A stretch of 21,778 nucleotides of DNA from an uncultured Holophagaceae bacterium (GCA_903927605.1 CAIYNT010000249.1:1-21778), one strand, 5' to 3'. Positions 1 through 7,217 are shown, counted from the stretch's first letter. Numbers and translations: made by a program. Notes: a model not told the origin generated them from the letters alone.

Positions 1-10
1 ATCCCAGTCC

Positions 11-34
11 TCGAGGAGAAGTAGAACTCCTCGA
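11..34. terminator. Short hairpin, possible end of an upstream gene
   Basis: An 8-bp perfect inverted repeat (11-18 with 27-34) encloses an 8-nt loop and is followed by TTT at 35-37. It lies just before a much stronger hairpin, so the two may form a tandem terminator for a gene that ends left of the window. The T-run is short, so this is inference from structure only. Confidence 0.35.
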
Positions 35-44
35 TTTCACACAG

Positions 45-88
45 CACAAACAGACAGGCCCCTCTACTGAGGGGCCTGTCTGTTTGTG
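45..88. terminator. Strong hairpin with a perfect 20-bp stem
   Basis: Positions 45-64 pair without a mismatch with 69-88, leaving a 4-nt loop (TACT). The outer part is A/T-containing and the core is G/C-rich (GGCCCC). There is no long U-tract, only TGTTTGTG in the right arm. A stem this long directly before a new plus-strand gene fits a factor-independent terminator of a well-transcribed upstream unit, and its symmetry would let it work from either side. What it terminates is outside the window. Confidence 0.6.
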
Positions 89-213
89 GTACGGTGATCC
101 CGGGTCCCACAGGAGCCCACCGTGCTTTCTTGTTGGCGTAACACAGCAGTCGTTCGTCGCTTCAAAGAGTGGTACAGCGTCCTTTGGGGCTAGAAAAAGA
201 ATGGAGGTGGGTC

Positions 214-645
214 GTGGCCGTATCACCGATTCCCGAGGGCTACCACACGGTCACTCCCTACCTGGTCGTGGCTGATGGGGAGGGCCTCATCGGTTTCCTC
301 CGTGCTGCCTTCGGCGCGGAGGTGCATAGTCGTGCCGTCCGCCCGGATGAGAGCATCGCCAACGCAGAGGTGCAGATCGGCGACTCCATGCTGATGGTGG
401 CCCAGGCCCGGGAACCTTGGAAGCCCATGCCCGTTGGCTTTTACCTTTACGTGCCGGACACGGATGCCACCTACCAGGCGGCCCTGGCGGCAGGTGGGGT
501 CTCCACCTTGGAACCTTCCGATCAGTTTTACGGGGACCGCAACGCGGGTGTGCAGGATCCCTGGGGCAACAACTGCTGGATCGCCACTCACATCGAGGAT
601 GTGGACGAGGCGGAGATCCAGCGCCGGATGGCGACCCGGCGTTAG
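214..645 (+). CDS. VOC family protein (PhnB-like glyoxalase fold)
   Basis: A 143-residue protein of the vicinal-oxygen-chelate superfamily, in the PhnB-like/glyoxalase-related branch. The start is GTG at 214: a GGAGG lies six bases upstream, and translation from there gives MAVSPIPEGYHTVTPYL, the usual opening of this family. The ATG at 169 would add 15 residues with no family match. Seen in the sequence are the N-terminal PYL strand, the AAFGAE segment near residues 31-36, GDSMLMVA at 57-64, and the C-terminal DPWGN..WIATH (115-126) followed by the EDV motif. These proteins form small beta-alpha-beta-beta-beta modules that usually dimerise around a metal or substrate. The substrate of this branch is mostly unknown, so no reaction is assigned. 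It stands alone between hairpin structures and is probably monocistronic and cytoplasmic. Confidence 0.85.
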   Translation: MAVSPIPEGYHTVTPYLVVADGEGLIGFLRAAFGAEVHSRAVRPDESIANAEVQIGDSMLMVAQAREPWKPMPVGFYLYVPDTDATYQAALAAGGVSTLEPSDQFYGDRNAGVQDPWGNNCWIATHIEDVDEAEIQRRMATRR

Positions 646-651
646 ATCTCA

Positions 652-723
652 CCGCCAAGACGCCAACCGCGCCAAGAACCGCAAAGACAGAACCGCTTTG
701 TTCTTATCTGGGCGTTTTGGCGG
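652..723. repeat. Imperfect palindromic element
   Basis: Positions 652-664 (CCGCCAAGACGCC) pair with 711-723 through one G-U wobble. A second helix, AAGAAC (674-679) with GTTCTT (700-705), is nested inside. A TTTTT run follows at 736-740. It could act as the terminator of the VOC gene or be a copy of a dispersed palindromic repeat. From memory, CGCCAAGACGCCAAG-like palindromes occur between genes in several bacterial groups, but only one copy is visible here, so the repeat status is inference. Confidence 0.5.
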
Positions 724-763
724 CAACTGTTTGTCTTTTTGGGGTAATCCCGGGAGTCGAAGG

Positions 764-792
764 TTGAGTCCCAGGTCCACAACCGAGACAAT
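764..792 (+). promoter_or_regulatory. Candidate sigma70-type promoter for prfC
   Basis: TTGAGT (764-769) and GACAAT (787-792) are separated by 17 bases, each matching four of six consensus positions. The predicted transcription start near 799 falls at the base of the 798-818 hairpin, and the prfC start is at 838. Base matching only; no functional evidence. Confidence 0.3.
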
Positions 793-797
793 GGATG

Positions 798-818
798 AGC
801 GCGGCCTTCCGCCGCGCT
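798..818. terminator. GC-rich hairpin before prfC
   Basis: An 8-bp stem, AGCGCGGC (798-805) with GCCGCGCT (811-818), has a five-base loop and is followed by TT. It may end transcription arriving from the VOC gene. If the promoter at 764-792 is real, it would instead form a structure at the very 5' end of the prfC mRNA. The sequence does not decide between these. Confidence 0.4.
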
Positions 819-837
819 TTGTCATGTCTGGGAAATC

Positions 838-2406
838 ATGTCTCTCACCGAAGAAATTCAGCGGCGGCGCACCTTCGCCATCATCAGCCACCCCGACGCG
901 GGCAAGACCACCCTGACGGAGAAGCTGCTGCTCTATGGCGGCGCCATCGACCGCGCGGGTTCCGTGAAGGCCCGGGAGGGCGGGGCGGCGGCCCACTCGG
1001 ACTGGATGAGCATCGAGCAGGAGCGCGGCATCAGCGTCACTTCCGCGGCCATGCAGTTCGAGTACCTGGGCAAGGCCATCAACCTGCTGGATACGCCGGG
1101 CCACCAGGACTTCAGCGAGGACACTTACCGGGCCCTCACTGCAGCCGACAGTGTGGTGATGCTCCTGGACTGCGCCAAGGGGGTGGAAGAGCAGACTAAG
1201 AAGCTGTTCCGGGTGGCCAGCGAGCGGAAGCTCCCCATCTTCACCTTCGTGAACAAGCTGGACCGCCCCGGTCGTGACCCGGTGGAGCTCATCGACGAGG
1301 TGGAGGAGCTCTTCGGCCTCCACGCCGTGCCCATGACTTGGCCCATCGGCTCTGGCACGGATTTCAAGGGTGTCTATGTGCGCGCCACGGGCCAGCTCCA
1401 GGTCTTCGAGCGGGCCAAGGCCGGCCGCAAGGCCCGGGTCGCCGGGCAGGGCGAGCTGGACGATCCCGAGATCGCGGCCCTGCTGACTCCTGCGGAATTG
1501 CAGCAGCTCAGGGATGACGTGGACCTCATGAACCATGTGCTGCCAGCCTTCGATCGGGAGGCCTTCCTGCGGGGCGAGCAGTCGCCCATGTTTTTCGGCT
1601 CGGCCGTGAACAACTTCGGCGTGGCTGAGTTCCTGGAGGAGTTCCTGGAGCTGGCCCCGGCGCCTGGTGCCCGGCCTCTCATGAACGGTGGCGAGATCGA
1701 GCCGGAGCAACCCTTCACAGCCTTCGTGTTCAAGGTGCAGGCCAACATGAACAAGGCCCACCGGGACCGCGTGGCCTTCGCCCGCATCGTGTCCGGCCGC
1801 TTCGAGCGAGGCATGGACGCCCTGCACGTGCGCGAGAAGAAGTCCATCAAGCTGAACTACCCCCACATGTTCTTCGGCCGCGAACGGCAGATCGTGGACG
1901 AGGCCTATCCCGGCGATATCCTGGGCCTCATCAACCCCGGCCTGTTCCGCATCGGTGATGTGCTGAGCGCCGCCGGTCCCGTGGAGTTCCACGCCGTGCC
2001 ACGCTTCTCGCCTGAGCAGTTCGCCTCCGTGCGCCTGGCGGACCCCGGCGCCCGCAAGGGCTTCCTGAAGGGCCTGGGCCAGATCGCCGAAGAGGGCGTG
2101 GTGCAGGTCTTCTGGCCCAAGGGCGGCGCGCCCCTGCCCATCCTCGGCGCCATCGGCCGCCTGCAGTTCGAGGTGCTCCAGCACCGACTCAAAGACGAGT
2201 ACGCCTGCCCCGTGCTGCTGGAGCCCCGAGGGTTCCAGATGGCCCGCTGGATCGAAGGTGGCTGGCCCGAGCCCAGCAAGTTCTGGGGTGAGCTGGTGGA
2301 AGACACCGAGGCCAACCCCGCCATCCTCTTCGAGAACGACTGGCAGCGAAGGACCACGGCCGAGAAGTGCCCGGGGTTGACTTTCCTGGAACATCCACCG
2401 AAGTAG
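838..2406 (+). CDS. prfC: Peptide chain release factor 3 (RF3)
   Basis: A 522-residue translational GTPase of normal length for RF3. It uses GTP to recycle RF1 and RF2 from the ribosome after peptide release and works in the cytoplasm. Seen: the P-loop HPDAGKTT (18-25), switch I QERGISVTSA (61-70), DTPGH (85-89) and NKLD (139-142). The HSDWMSIEQERGISV region and the C-terminal FEVLQHRLKDEY segment are typical of RF3 and distinguish it from EF-G, which is longer and has further domains. ATG at 838 gives the family's standard MSLTEEIQRRRTFAIISHP opening, although the bases before it (GGGAAATC) make only a weak ribosome site. It follows a hairpin and precedes the radical SAM gene by 64 bases on the same strand. 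The function of the latter has no obvious link to termination. Confidence 0.97.
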   Translation: MSLTEEIQRRRTFAIISHPDAGKTTLTEKLLLYGGAIDRAGSVKAREGGAAAHSDWMSIEQERGISVTSAAMQFEYLGKAINLLDTPGHQDFSEDTYRALTAADSVVMLLDCAKGVEEQTKKLFRVASERKLPIFTFVNKLDRPGRDPVELIDEVEELFGLHAVPMTWPIGSGTDFKGVYVRATGQLQVFERAKAGRKARVAGQGELDDPEIAALLTPAELQQLRDDVDLMNHVLPAFDREAFLRGEQSPMFFGSAVNNFGVAEFLEEFLELAPAPGARPLMNGGEIEPEQPFTAFVFKVQANMNKAHRDRVAFARIVSGRFERGMDALHVREKKSIKLNYPHMFFGRERQIVDEAYPGDILGLINPGLFRIGDVLSAAGPVEFHAVPRFSPEQFASVRLADPGARKGFLKGLGQIAEEGVVQVFWPKGGAPLPILGAIGRLQFEVLQHRLKDEYACPVLLEPRGFQMARWIEGGWPEPSKFWGELVEDTEANPAILFENDWQRRTTAEKCPGLTFLEHPPK

Positions 2407-2470
2407 ATCTGTCAGCTCTGGACCCATTCAGGCATCCTGTCCGGGCAGCCCTTCAGTCGGGGAGTAGAGG

Positions 2471-3592
2471 ATGAGTGGATGGAACAGCCTCAGACTTCTC
2501 CGCGCTCGGCTTTACCTCGACCAACGGTCTGAACAGGGTCAGTGGTGGGTCTACCCAATTCGGGAGATCCTCCGGCTGGCTCAGAGGTGTATGCGCCGTC
2601 CTGTGACCCACGCCGGGAACCGGCCAGGAGGTTTTGGAGGTGGAAGTGGGCCCTGTCCGGTTCCCTTCAGGGAGATGGTGATCAATTGCGATGGCACGGT
2701 CGCGTGCGGATCCACCGCAACGGCGCCTTTACTGGATTCCTATGATGAGCACGCCGGAACGCGGCCTCTATCGAGCGTTTGGAAAGGCTCAGGCTTCCGG
2801 GAGATGAGGGCCCGCCTGCTTGCCGGAGATGCCAGCAGATGTGCCGGCTGCTCGCTTCACCGGGACCCTGGATTCGATCCCCTCTCTAGAGAGGAAACGC
2901 GGCAGGGTGGCGAGGTCCCTGGGTCCATCCAACAACTTCTCATCGAACCGACCGCACAGTGCAATCTGGACTGCCCGACGGTCTGTGGGCAGAGCTATCC
3001 GAATAGGCGTCAACCGGCATCCAGACGCAAGACCCGCTTTCTGCCACTCGATTTACTCAAGAACATCGTCGAGGGCCTGGATTGCCCCATCGAGAAAATC
3101 TGCCTCTACAACTATGGCGAACCGCTGCTCCATCCAGATTTTTTCGCCATGTGCGAGCTGCTCCGGAACCGCTGTCCTTTGACCCACCTCGTCACCAGTA
3201 CCAACGGAACACGACTGAAGGAGCCGACGATTCGCGCTGGGCTTCTCCGTTCTGGCCTCGATGAGATCATTATTTCGGTGGATGGTGCCACTCAATCCAC
3301 CTATGAAGCGTACCGGCGCGGCGGTCGGCTCGAGGAGATCCTGGAAGGGATGCACCTACTTCGAAAGGAGAGAGACGAGGCTGGGCTGATTCGGCCACGG
3401 ATTGTCTGGCGCTATATTCTTTTCTCCTGGAACGACAGCGACAGTGAACTCGCCCATGCAGAGCGATTGGCCCAAGAGATCGGCGTGGACCGATATTGCT
3501 ATCATCTCTCCGATCTGTCCGAGCTGGCTTCACGGATCTACCGCCCCGGATCTCCCGCCTTCGAACGCATCCGCACTCGGTTGTATTGTTGA
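2471..3592 (+). CDS. Radical SAM protein with N-terminal SPASM-like domain
   Basis: A 373-residue protein in two parts. Residues about 62-127 look like a SPASM auxiliary-cluster domain: C62, the strand REMVINCDGTVACG with C73 and C79, then SSVWKGSGFREMRARLLAG and C124xxC127. Residues about 155-340 form a radical SAM core: cysteines C164, C168 and C172, the GEP motif (216-218), STNG (243-246) and SVDGA (269-273). In most family members SPASM follows the core; here it comes first. The cluster motif is CX3CX3C, one residue longer than the usual CX3CX2C; the DNA at 2960-2986 reads this clearly. ATG 2471 has GGGGAG six bases upstream. Codon use (CCG, TTA, AGA, CGA) is less GC-biased than in neighbouring genes, which hints at transfer. 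No precursor peptide gene is visible nearby. SAM cleavage with an unknown substrate is the most that can be said. Confidence 0.85.
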   Translation: MSGWNSLRLLRARLYLDQRSEQGQWWVYPIREILRLAQRCMRRPVTHAGNRPGGFGGGSGPCPVPFREMVINCDGTVACGSTATAPLLDSYDEHAGTRPLSSVWKGSGFREMRARLLAGDASRCAGCSLHRDPGFDPLSREETRQGGEVPGSIQQLLIEPTAQCNLDCPTVCGQSYPNRRQPASRRKTRFLPLDLLKNIVEGLDCPIEKICLYNYGEPLLHPDFFAMCELLRNRCPLTHLVTSTNGTRLKEPTIRAGLLRSGLDEIIISVDGATQSTYEAYRRGGRLEEILEGMHLLRKERDEAGLIRPRIVWRYILFSWNDSDSELAHAERLAQEIGVDRYCYHLSDLSELASRIYRPGSPAFERIRTRLYC

Positions 3593-3640
3593 GGGAAGTC
3601 GCAGGATCTGTTCAAACTGACCCGACCCGACATCCAAATT

Positions 3641-3668
3641 GAGAAGCGGCGCCTCCGCGCCGCTTCTC
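3641..3668. terminator. Hairpin between convergent genes
   Basis: A 12-bp perfect stem, GAGAAGCGGCGC (3641-3652) with 3657-3668, has a four-base CTCC loop. It sits between the ends of the radical SAM gene and the aldolase gene, so it can serve both strands. The T-run on either side is short. Confidence 0.6.
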
Positions 3669-3672
3669 TCAT

Positions 3673-3695
3673 CTCGGAACGCGCAGCGTTCCGAG
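3673..3695. terminator. Second hairpin of a tandem pair
   Basis: A 10-bp perfect stem, CTCGGAACGC (3673-3682) with 3686-3695, has a three-base loop. It lies ten bases after the stop codon of the aldolase on its own (minus) strand and 5 bases from the first hairpin. It is likely the first barrier met by transcription leaving the aldolase gene. Confidence 0.5.
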
Positions 3696-3705
3696 CATCA
3701 ATCAC

Positions 3706-4629
3706 CTACTTCGCCTTCTTGTACAGATCCATCACCGCGTGCAGCAGCTTGATGGCCTCGGCCTTCGGCCGCTGGAAGGCATTGCGCCCCATGATGGAAC
3801 CGAAGGCCCCACCTGCGGCGATCTCCGCCACTTCCTTCAGCACCGCGTCGGTCCCCTTGGCTTCGCCGCCGCTAAAGATCACGATACGGCGGCCGTTGAA
3901 GGCGCTCTGCACGACGTGCGCGATGCGCTCTTTGAGCGTGGCGGTGGGGATGCCGTACTTCTCATAGACCTTCTTGGCCTCGGCCAGTTCCACATGGGCT
4001 GTGGGGGGTTTCACCTTGATGACGTGGGCACCCAGCTGGGCGGCGATCTGGGCGGCGTAGGCGCAGACGTCCACGGCGGTCTCGCCTTCCTTGGACAGAC
4101 CCGCGCCCCGGGGATAGGACCACAAGACGGTGGGTAGGCCGACTGCCTTGGCCTCGAGGATCAGCTCGCGCAGGGCCTCGTACTGCTCGTTGCGGGCACC
4201 GCTGCCGGGATAGATGGTGTAGCCGATGGCGGCGCAACCCAGGCGCAGCGCGTCCTCCACGCTGCCGGTGATGGCGCTGCAGGGCTCGATGCCTTTGCTC
4301 AGGCTGTCGCTGTTGTTGAGCTTGAGAATGAGGGGGATGTCGCCTGCATAGTCCGCTGCCACATGCTCGATGAAGCCGAGGGGCGCGGCGTAGGCGTTGC
4401 AGCCGGACTCGATGGCCAGCTCCACGTGGTAGCGGGGATCATAGCCCGCCGGATTGGGTGCGAAGCTGCGGGCGGGGCCATGCTCGAAGCCCTGGTCCAC
4501 AGGCAGGATCACGAACTTGCCGGTGCCGGCCAGACGACCAGTGTTCATGATCCGGGCCAGGTTGGCCTTCACACCCGGATTTTCCGAGCTGTACCAGGAC
4601 AGAATTTCACGCACTTTGGCCGTGGCCAT
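3706..4629 (-). CDS. fbaB: Class I fructose-bisphosphate aldolase, DhnA type
   Basis: A 307-residue cytoplasmic aldolase of the DhnA/FbaB family, which splits fructose-1,6-bisphosphate into two triose phosphates through a Schiff base, without metal. Seen: VDQGFEHGP (44-52), LKLNNSD (102-108), the WSYPRG segment (170-175), VIKVKPP (203-209) carrying the probable Schiff-base lysine (K205 or K207), and the phosphate-binding IFSGGEAKG (251-259). The ATG at 4629 is preceded by AGGAGG at a normal distance. The gene lies 50 bases downstream of the 3-hydroxyacyl-CoA dehydrogenase on the same strand, but a TAGAAT box in the gap suggests it can also be transcribed alone. It is too short and lacks the motifs for the fused aldolase/phosphatase. 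Related DhnA-fold enzymes with other substrates exist (for example in autoinducer or aromatic-precursor pathways), but the sequence reads as a glycolytic aldolase. Confidence 0.93.
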   Translation of the reverse strand: MATAKVREILSWYSSENPGVKANLARIMNTGRLAGTGKFVILPVDQGFEHGPARSFAPNPAGYDPRYHVELAIESGCNAYAAPLGFIEHVAADYAGDIPLILKLNNSDSLSKGIEPCSAITGSVEDALRLGCAAIGYTIYPGSGARNEQYEALRELILEAKAVGLPTVLWSYPRGAGLSKEGETAVDVCAYAAQIAAQLGAHVIKVKPPTAHVELAEAKKVYEKYGIPTATLKERIAHVVQSAFNGRRIVIFSGGEAKGTDAVLKEVAEIAAGGAFGSIMGRNAFQRPKAEAIKLLHAVMDLYKKAK

Positions 4630-4657
4630 GTCGAACCTCCTGTGAAACGAATGCTTG

Positions 4658-4663
4658 ATTCTA
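4658..4663 (-). promoter_or_regulatory. Candidate -10 box for the aldolase gene
   Basis: The minus strand reads TAGAAT, five of six matches to TATAAT, about 29 bases upstream of the aldolase start codon. No convincing -35 box is found 16-18 bases further up, within the end of the dehydrogenase gene. Weak, motif only. Confidence 0.3.
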
Positions 4664-4679
4664 CCTAGAAATGGGTGAT

Positions 4680-5537
4680 TCAGGCCCTGCTGTAGTCGTA
4701 GAACCCGCGGCCGCTCTTCTTGCCCAGCCAGCCGGCATCCACGTACTTGATGAGCAGGGGGCAGGGGCGGTACTTGGGATCGCCCAGGCCCTCATGCAGC
4801 ACGTTGAGGATGAAGAGGCAGGTGTCTAGGCCGATAAAATCCGCCAGGGTCAGGGGCCCCATGGGATGGTTCATGCCCAGCTTCATGATGCCGTCGATGC
4901 TCTCCACGGTCGCCACGCCTTCGTAGAGGGCATAGATGGCTTCGTTGATCATGGGCAGCAGTACACGATTGCTGACGAAGCCCGGGAAGTCGTTGCAGGG
5001 GATGGGCGTCTTGCCCAGTTTCTTGGCAAGCTCCATCACCGCATCGAAGGTGGTGTCGCTGGTGGCCAGGCCTCGGATGACCTCGATGAGTTGCATGACT
5101 GGCACGGGGTTCATGAAGTGCATGCCGATGAAGGCCTCGGGGCGCCTGGTGACGGCGGCCAGCTTGGTGATGGAGATGCTGCTGGTGTTCGAGGCCAGGA
5201 CAGCGCCCGGTTTGCACACGGAATCCAGCGTGTCGAAGAGCTGCTTCTTGACCTCCCATTTCTCGGTGGCGGCCTCGATGACGATGTCGCAGCCCGCCAG
5301 GTCCTCCAGCCGGGTCGTCAGCCTCACGCGGTCCAGAACAGCTGCCTTCTCCTCGGCCGTCATCTTCCCCTTGTCCACGCCACGCTGCAGGTTCTTGTCG
5401 ATGGTGGCGAGGCCCTTGTGCGCGTAGCCTTCCGTGAGGTCCTGCATGAGTACTTGATAGCCCGCCTGGGCGAACACATGGGCGATGCCGTTGCCCATCT
5501 GGCCCGCGCCGATGACACCAATGTTCTGAATGCTCAT
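4680..5537 (-). CDS. hbd: 3-hydroxyacyl-CoA (3-hydroxybutyryl-CoA) dehydrogenase
   Basis: A 285-residue NAD(P)-dependent dehydrogenase that interconverts 3-hydroxyacyl-CoA and 3-oxoacyl-CoA in beta-oxidation or in the butyrate/polyhydroxybutyrate route. Seen: the Rossmann [11 protein letters not shown] (7-17), and S119, H140, E152 and N190. These align with the catalytic S137, H158, E170 and N208 of the human short-chain enzyme at a constant offset of 18. The C-terminal half holds [10 protein letters not shown] (182-191) and the closing [10 protein letters not shown]. An upstream in-frame ATG at 5615 exists, but ATG 5537 is chosen because AGGAGAG lies just before it and the protein then starts directly with the nucleotide-binding strand. 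The length is that of the stand-alone enzyme, not the FadB fusion. Enoyl-CoA hydratase and acyl-CoA dehydrogenase genes occur elsewhere in the window. Confidence 0.95.
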   Translation of the reverse strand: MSIQNIGVIGAGQMGNGIAHVFAQAGYQVLMQDLTEGYAHKGLATIDKNLQRGVDKGKMTAEEKAAVLDRVRLTTRLEDLAGCDIVIEAATEKWEVKKQLFDTLDSVCKPGAVLASNTSSISITKLAAVTRRPEAFIGMHFMNPVPVMQLIEVIRGLATSDTTFDAVMELAKKLGKTPIPCNDFPGFVSNRVLLPMINEAIYALYEGVATVESIDGIMKLGMNHPMGPLTLADFIGLDTCLFILNVLHEGLGDPKYRPCPLLIKYVDAGWLGKKSGRGFYDYSRA

Positions 5538-5557
5538 ATGGAACTCTCCTGTCCACG

Positions 5558-5563
5558 AATATA
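5558..5563 (-). promoter_or_regulatory. Candidate -10 box for hbd
   Basis: TATATT on the minus strand matches five of six positions of TATAAT and lies about 21 bases before the hbd start codon. That would leave a leader of roughly a dozen bases containing the AGGAGAG site. There is no clear -35. This region is shared with the divergent exonuclease gene. Confidence 0.35.
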
Positions 5564-5584
5564 GCCCCAGCGAGAGGGGTTTGT

Positions 5585-5612
5585 TTGAAGCCGGGCTTGA
5601 CCTCATTATTCT
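5585..5612 (+). promoter_or_regulatory. Candidate promoter for the exonuclease gene
   Basis: TTGAAG (5585-5590) and TATTCT (5607-5612) are 16 bases apart. The predicted start of transcription near 5619 lies after the ATG at 5614 and before the ATG at 5638, which agrees with the start chosen on ribosome-site grounds. Moderate motif matches only. Confidence 0.3.
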
Positions 5613-5637
5613 CATGACCCAAACCAGGAGCCGCCCG

Positions 5638-6453
5638 ATGCTGCGTCCTCCCCACCATCAGATCTTCGCCTTCGACGCCGAGTGGGTGCCGGATCCCGCC
5701 ACCGGCCGGCGCGTGCTGGATCTTCCAAGTGACATGCCGGATGACGAGATCATCACCCGTATGTGGGCCTACGGGGGCGCTACGGAAGCGGACCCGCGGC
5801 CTTACCTGAAGACCATCCTCTGCCGCGTCGTGTCCATCGCGGCGGTGATCCGCACGGTGAAGCATGGCGAGGCCCAGCACAAGCTCTTCGCCCTGCCGGA
5901 GGGCCCCGACGCACTGCCGGAGGACGAGCTGTTGCGCCGCTTCCTGCTGGCCCTTGGGGACAAGAAGCCCCAGCTGGTGGGTTTCAATTCCCGGGATGCG
6001 GACCTGCCGATCCTGGTGCAGCGGGCCATGGTCCATCGGTTGTCCATCCCAGGTCTGGGCCGTAGCGCGGAGAAATGGGCCCCGGGCGACTTCTTCGACC
6101 GCTATGGCAACCAGCACATCGACCTCCGCGAAATCACCGGGGCCTGGGGCAAGGCCTCCTCGACGCTGCACGAGCTGGCCACGGCCTGCGGCATTCCCGG
6201 CAAGCTGGGCACCGATGGCAAGAGCGTCATCGACCTCTGGCAGGCCGGGGATGTCAGCGGCATAGTCCGCTACAACCAGTTCGATGCCCTGACCACCTTC
6301 CTGGTCTGGCTGCGGGCCATGACCCTATCGGGCCACCTGACCCCCGAGCAGATGGAGGCTGAGGAGGCTCAAGTAAGGAGCCTGATCCAGCAGAAGGCCG
6401 CAACAGATCCGGCCTTCGGACGGTACCTTGAAGGCTGGACCCGACTTTCCTGA
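5638..6453 (+). CDS. Predicted 3'-5' exonuclease related to the PolB exonuclease domain
   Basis: A 271-residue DEDDy-type nuclease of the family often named predicted 3'-5' exonuclease of PolB (PF10108-like). It is expected to remove nucleotides from DNA 3' ends in the cytoplasm with two metal ions. Seen: Exo I FDAEW with D13 and E15, Exo [16 protein letters not shown] with N117 and D122, and Exo [12 protein letters not shown] with Y212 and D216. HIDLRE at 160-165 is a further conserved block. No polymerase domain follows, so it stands alone. ATG 5638 is preferred because AGGAG lies seven bases before it. ATG 5614 is in frame but has no ribosome site. The gene is divergent from hbd and ends 86 bases before aquaporin Z. 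Its partner in repair or replication is not indicated by the neighbours. Confidence 0.88.
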   Translation: MLRPPHHQIFAFDAEWVPDPATGRRVLDLPSDMPDDEIITRMWAYGGATEADPRPYLKTILCRVVSIAAVIRTVKHGEAQHKLFALPEGPDALPEDELLRRFLLALGDKKPQLVGFNSRDADLPILVQRAMVHRLSIPGLGRSAEKWAPGDFFDRYGNQHIDLREITGAWGKASSTLHELATACGIPGKLGTDGKSVIDLWQAGDVSGIVRYNQFDALTTFLVWLRAMTLSGHLTPEQMEAEEAQVRSLIQQKAATDPAFGRYLEGWTRLS

Positions 6454-6464
6454 CCCACTTTGGC

Positions 6465-6492
6465 TTGAATCCCCGCTTGGGATCGGTAAACT
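6465..6492 (+). promoter_or_regulatory. Candidate promoter for aquaporin Z
   Basis: TTGAAT (6465-6470) and TAAACT (6487-6492), spaced by 16 bases, each match four of six consensus positions. They lie 47 bases before the start codon. Motif evidence only. Confidence 0.3.
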
Positions 6493-6539
6493 AACTGCGA
6501 TCCTTCATGCATCACACTTTTTATTCCAAGAGGTGACCT

Positions 6540-7217
6540 GTGAACAAGCGGTTTGCGGCAGAATTTCTTGGAACGCTCTGGCTGGTGCTGGGCGGTTGCG
6601 GCAGCGCCGTGCTGGCGGCGACCTTCCCGGGAGTCGGCATCGGGTTCCACGGGGTCAGTCTGGCCTTCGGATTGACCGTGCTGACCATGGCCTTTGCCAT
6701 CGGGCCCATCTCCGGCTGCCACCTGAACCCGGCCGTGACCCTGGGACTCGCGGTGGGTGGCCGCTTCTCCTACAAGGACCTGCCCCTCTACTGGGCCGCC
6801 CAGGTCCTGGGGGCCGTGGCGGCCTCGGCCATCCTTTACGTGATCGCCACAGGGAACGGTTCTGCCATCGGCGGCTTCGCCAGCAATGGCTTCGGGGACC
6901 ACTCGCCCGGCAAATACGGCCTCGGCGCCGCCTTTTTGACGGAAGTGGTGATGACCTTCTTCTTCCTGATGGTGATCCTGGGCAGCACGGCCAAGAAGGC
7001 GGCTCCGGGTTTCGCGCCCATCGCCATCGGCCTCTGCCTGACCCTGATCCACCTCATCAGCATCCCCGTCACCAACACCTCGGTGAATCCGGCCCGCAGC
7101 ACCGGACCGGCCCTGTTCGTGGGTGGCTGGGCCCTGTCCCAGCTTTGGCTCTTCTGGGTGGCACCGCTGATCGGTGCGGCCGTGGCCGGGTTCGTCTTCC
7201 CGAAGCTGGAGCACTGA
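6540..7217 (+). CDS. aqpZ: Aquaporin Z, water channel
   Basis: A 225-residue inner-membrane channel with six predicted membrane helices and two half-helices bearing NPA at 63-65 and 183-185. The residues that set selectivity can be read: F43, H171, T180 and R186. They match the E. coli AqpZ water filter (F43, H174, T183, R189), so this is a water channel and not a glycerol facilitator. The start is GTG at 6540 with an AGAGGTGA ribosome site just upstream; it yields [12 protein letters not shown], the family's normal N-terminus. The gene follows the exonuclease in the same direction and is followed after 71 bases by a small gene of unknown function. Osmotic control is usual in other species, but nothing in the sequence shows it here. 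Confidence 0.96.
   Translation: MNKRFAAEFLGTLWLVLGGCGSAVLAATFPGVGIGFHGVSLAFGLTVLTMAFAIGPISGCHLNPAVTLGLAVGGRFSYKDLPLYWAAQVLGAVAASAILYVIATGNGSAIGGFASNGFGDHSPGKYGLGAAFLTEVVMTFFFLMVILGSTAKKAAPGFAPIAIGLCLTLIHLISIPVTNTSVNPARSTGPALFVGGWALSQLWLFWVAPLIGAAVAGFVFPKLEH

Noticed and set aside
1..40. Possible 3' end of a tRNA (sequence like a T-arm followed by an acceptor strand)
   Set aside because: Only a few bases would fit, there is no CCA end, and the same bases form a separate 8-bp hairpin. Cannot be judged without sequence to the left.
649..2427. 592-residue open frame on the minus strand across prfC
   Set aside because: It is the antisense shadow of a certain RF3 gene; its composition is rich in His, Gly and Leu with no recognisable motif. 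Long antisense frames are expected in high-GC DNA.
838..3592. Whole window as a defence island or mobile element
   Set aside because: No integrase, transposase, toxin, nuclease-helicase or CRISPR-related gene is present; the gene set is housekeeping, metabolic and envelope.
3593..3705. Searched for a small precursor peptide gene downstream of the radical SAM gene
   Set aside because: The gap holds two hairpins and no short frame with a ribosome site; likewise nothing in 2407-2470 upstream.
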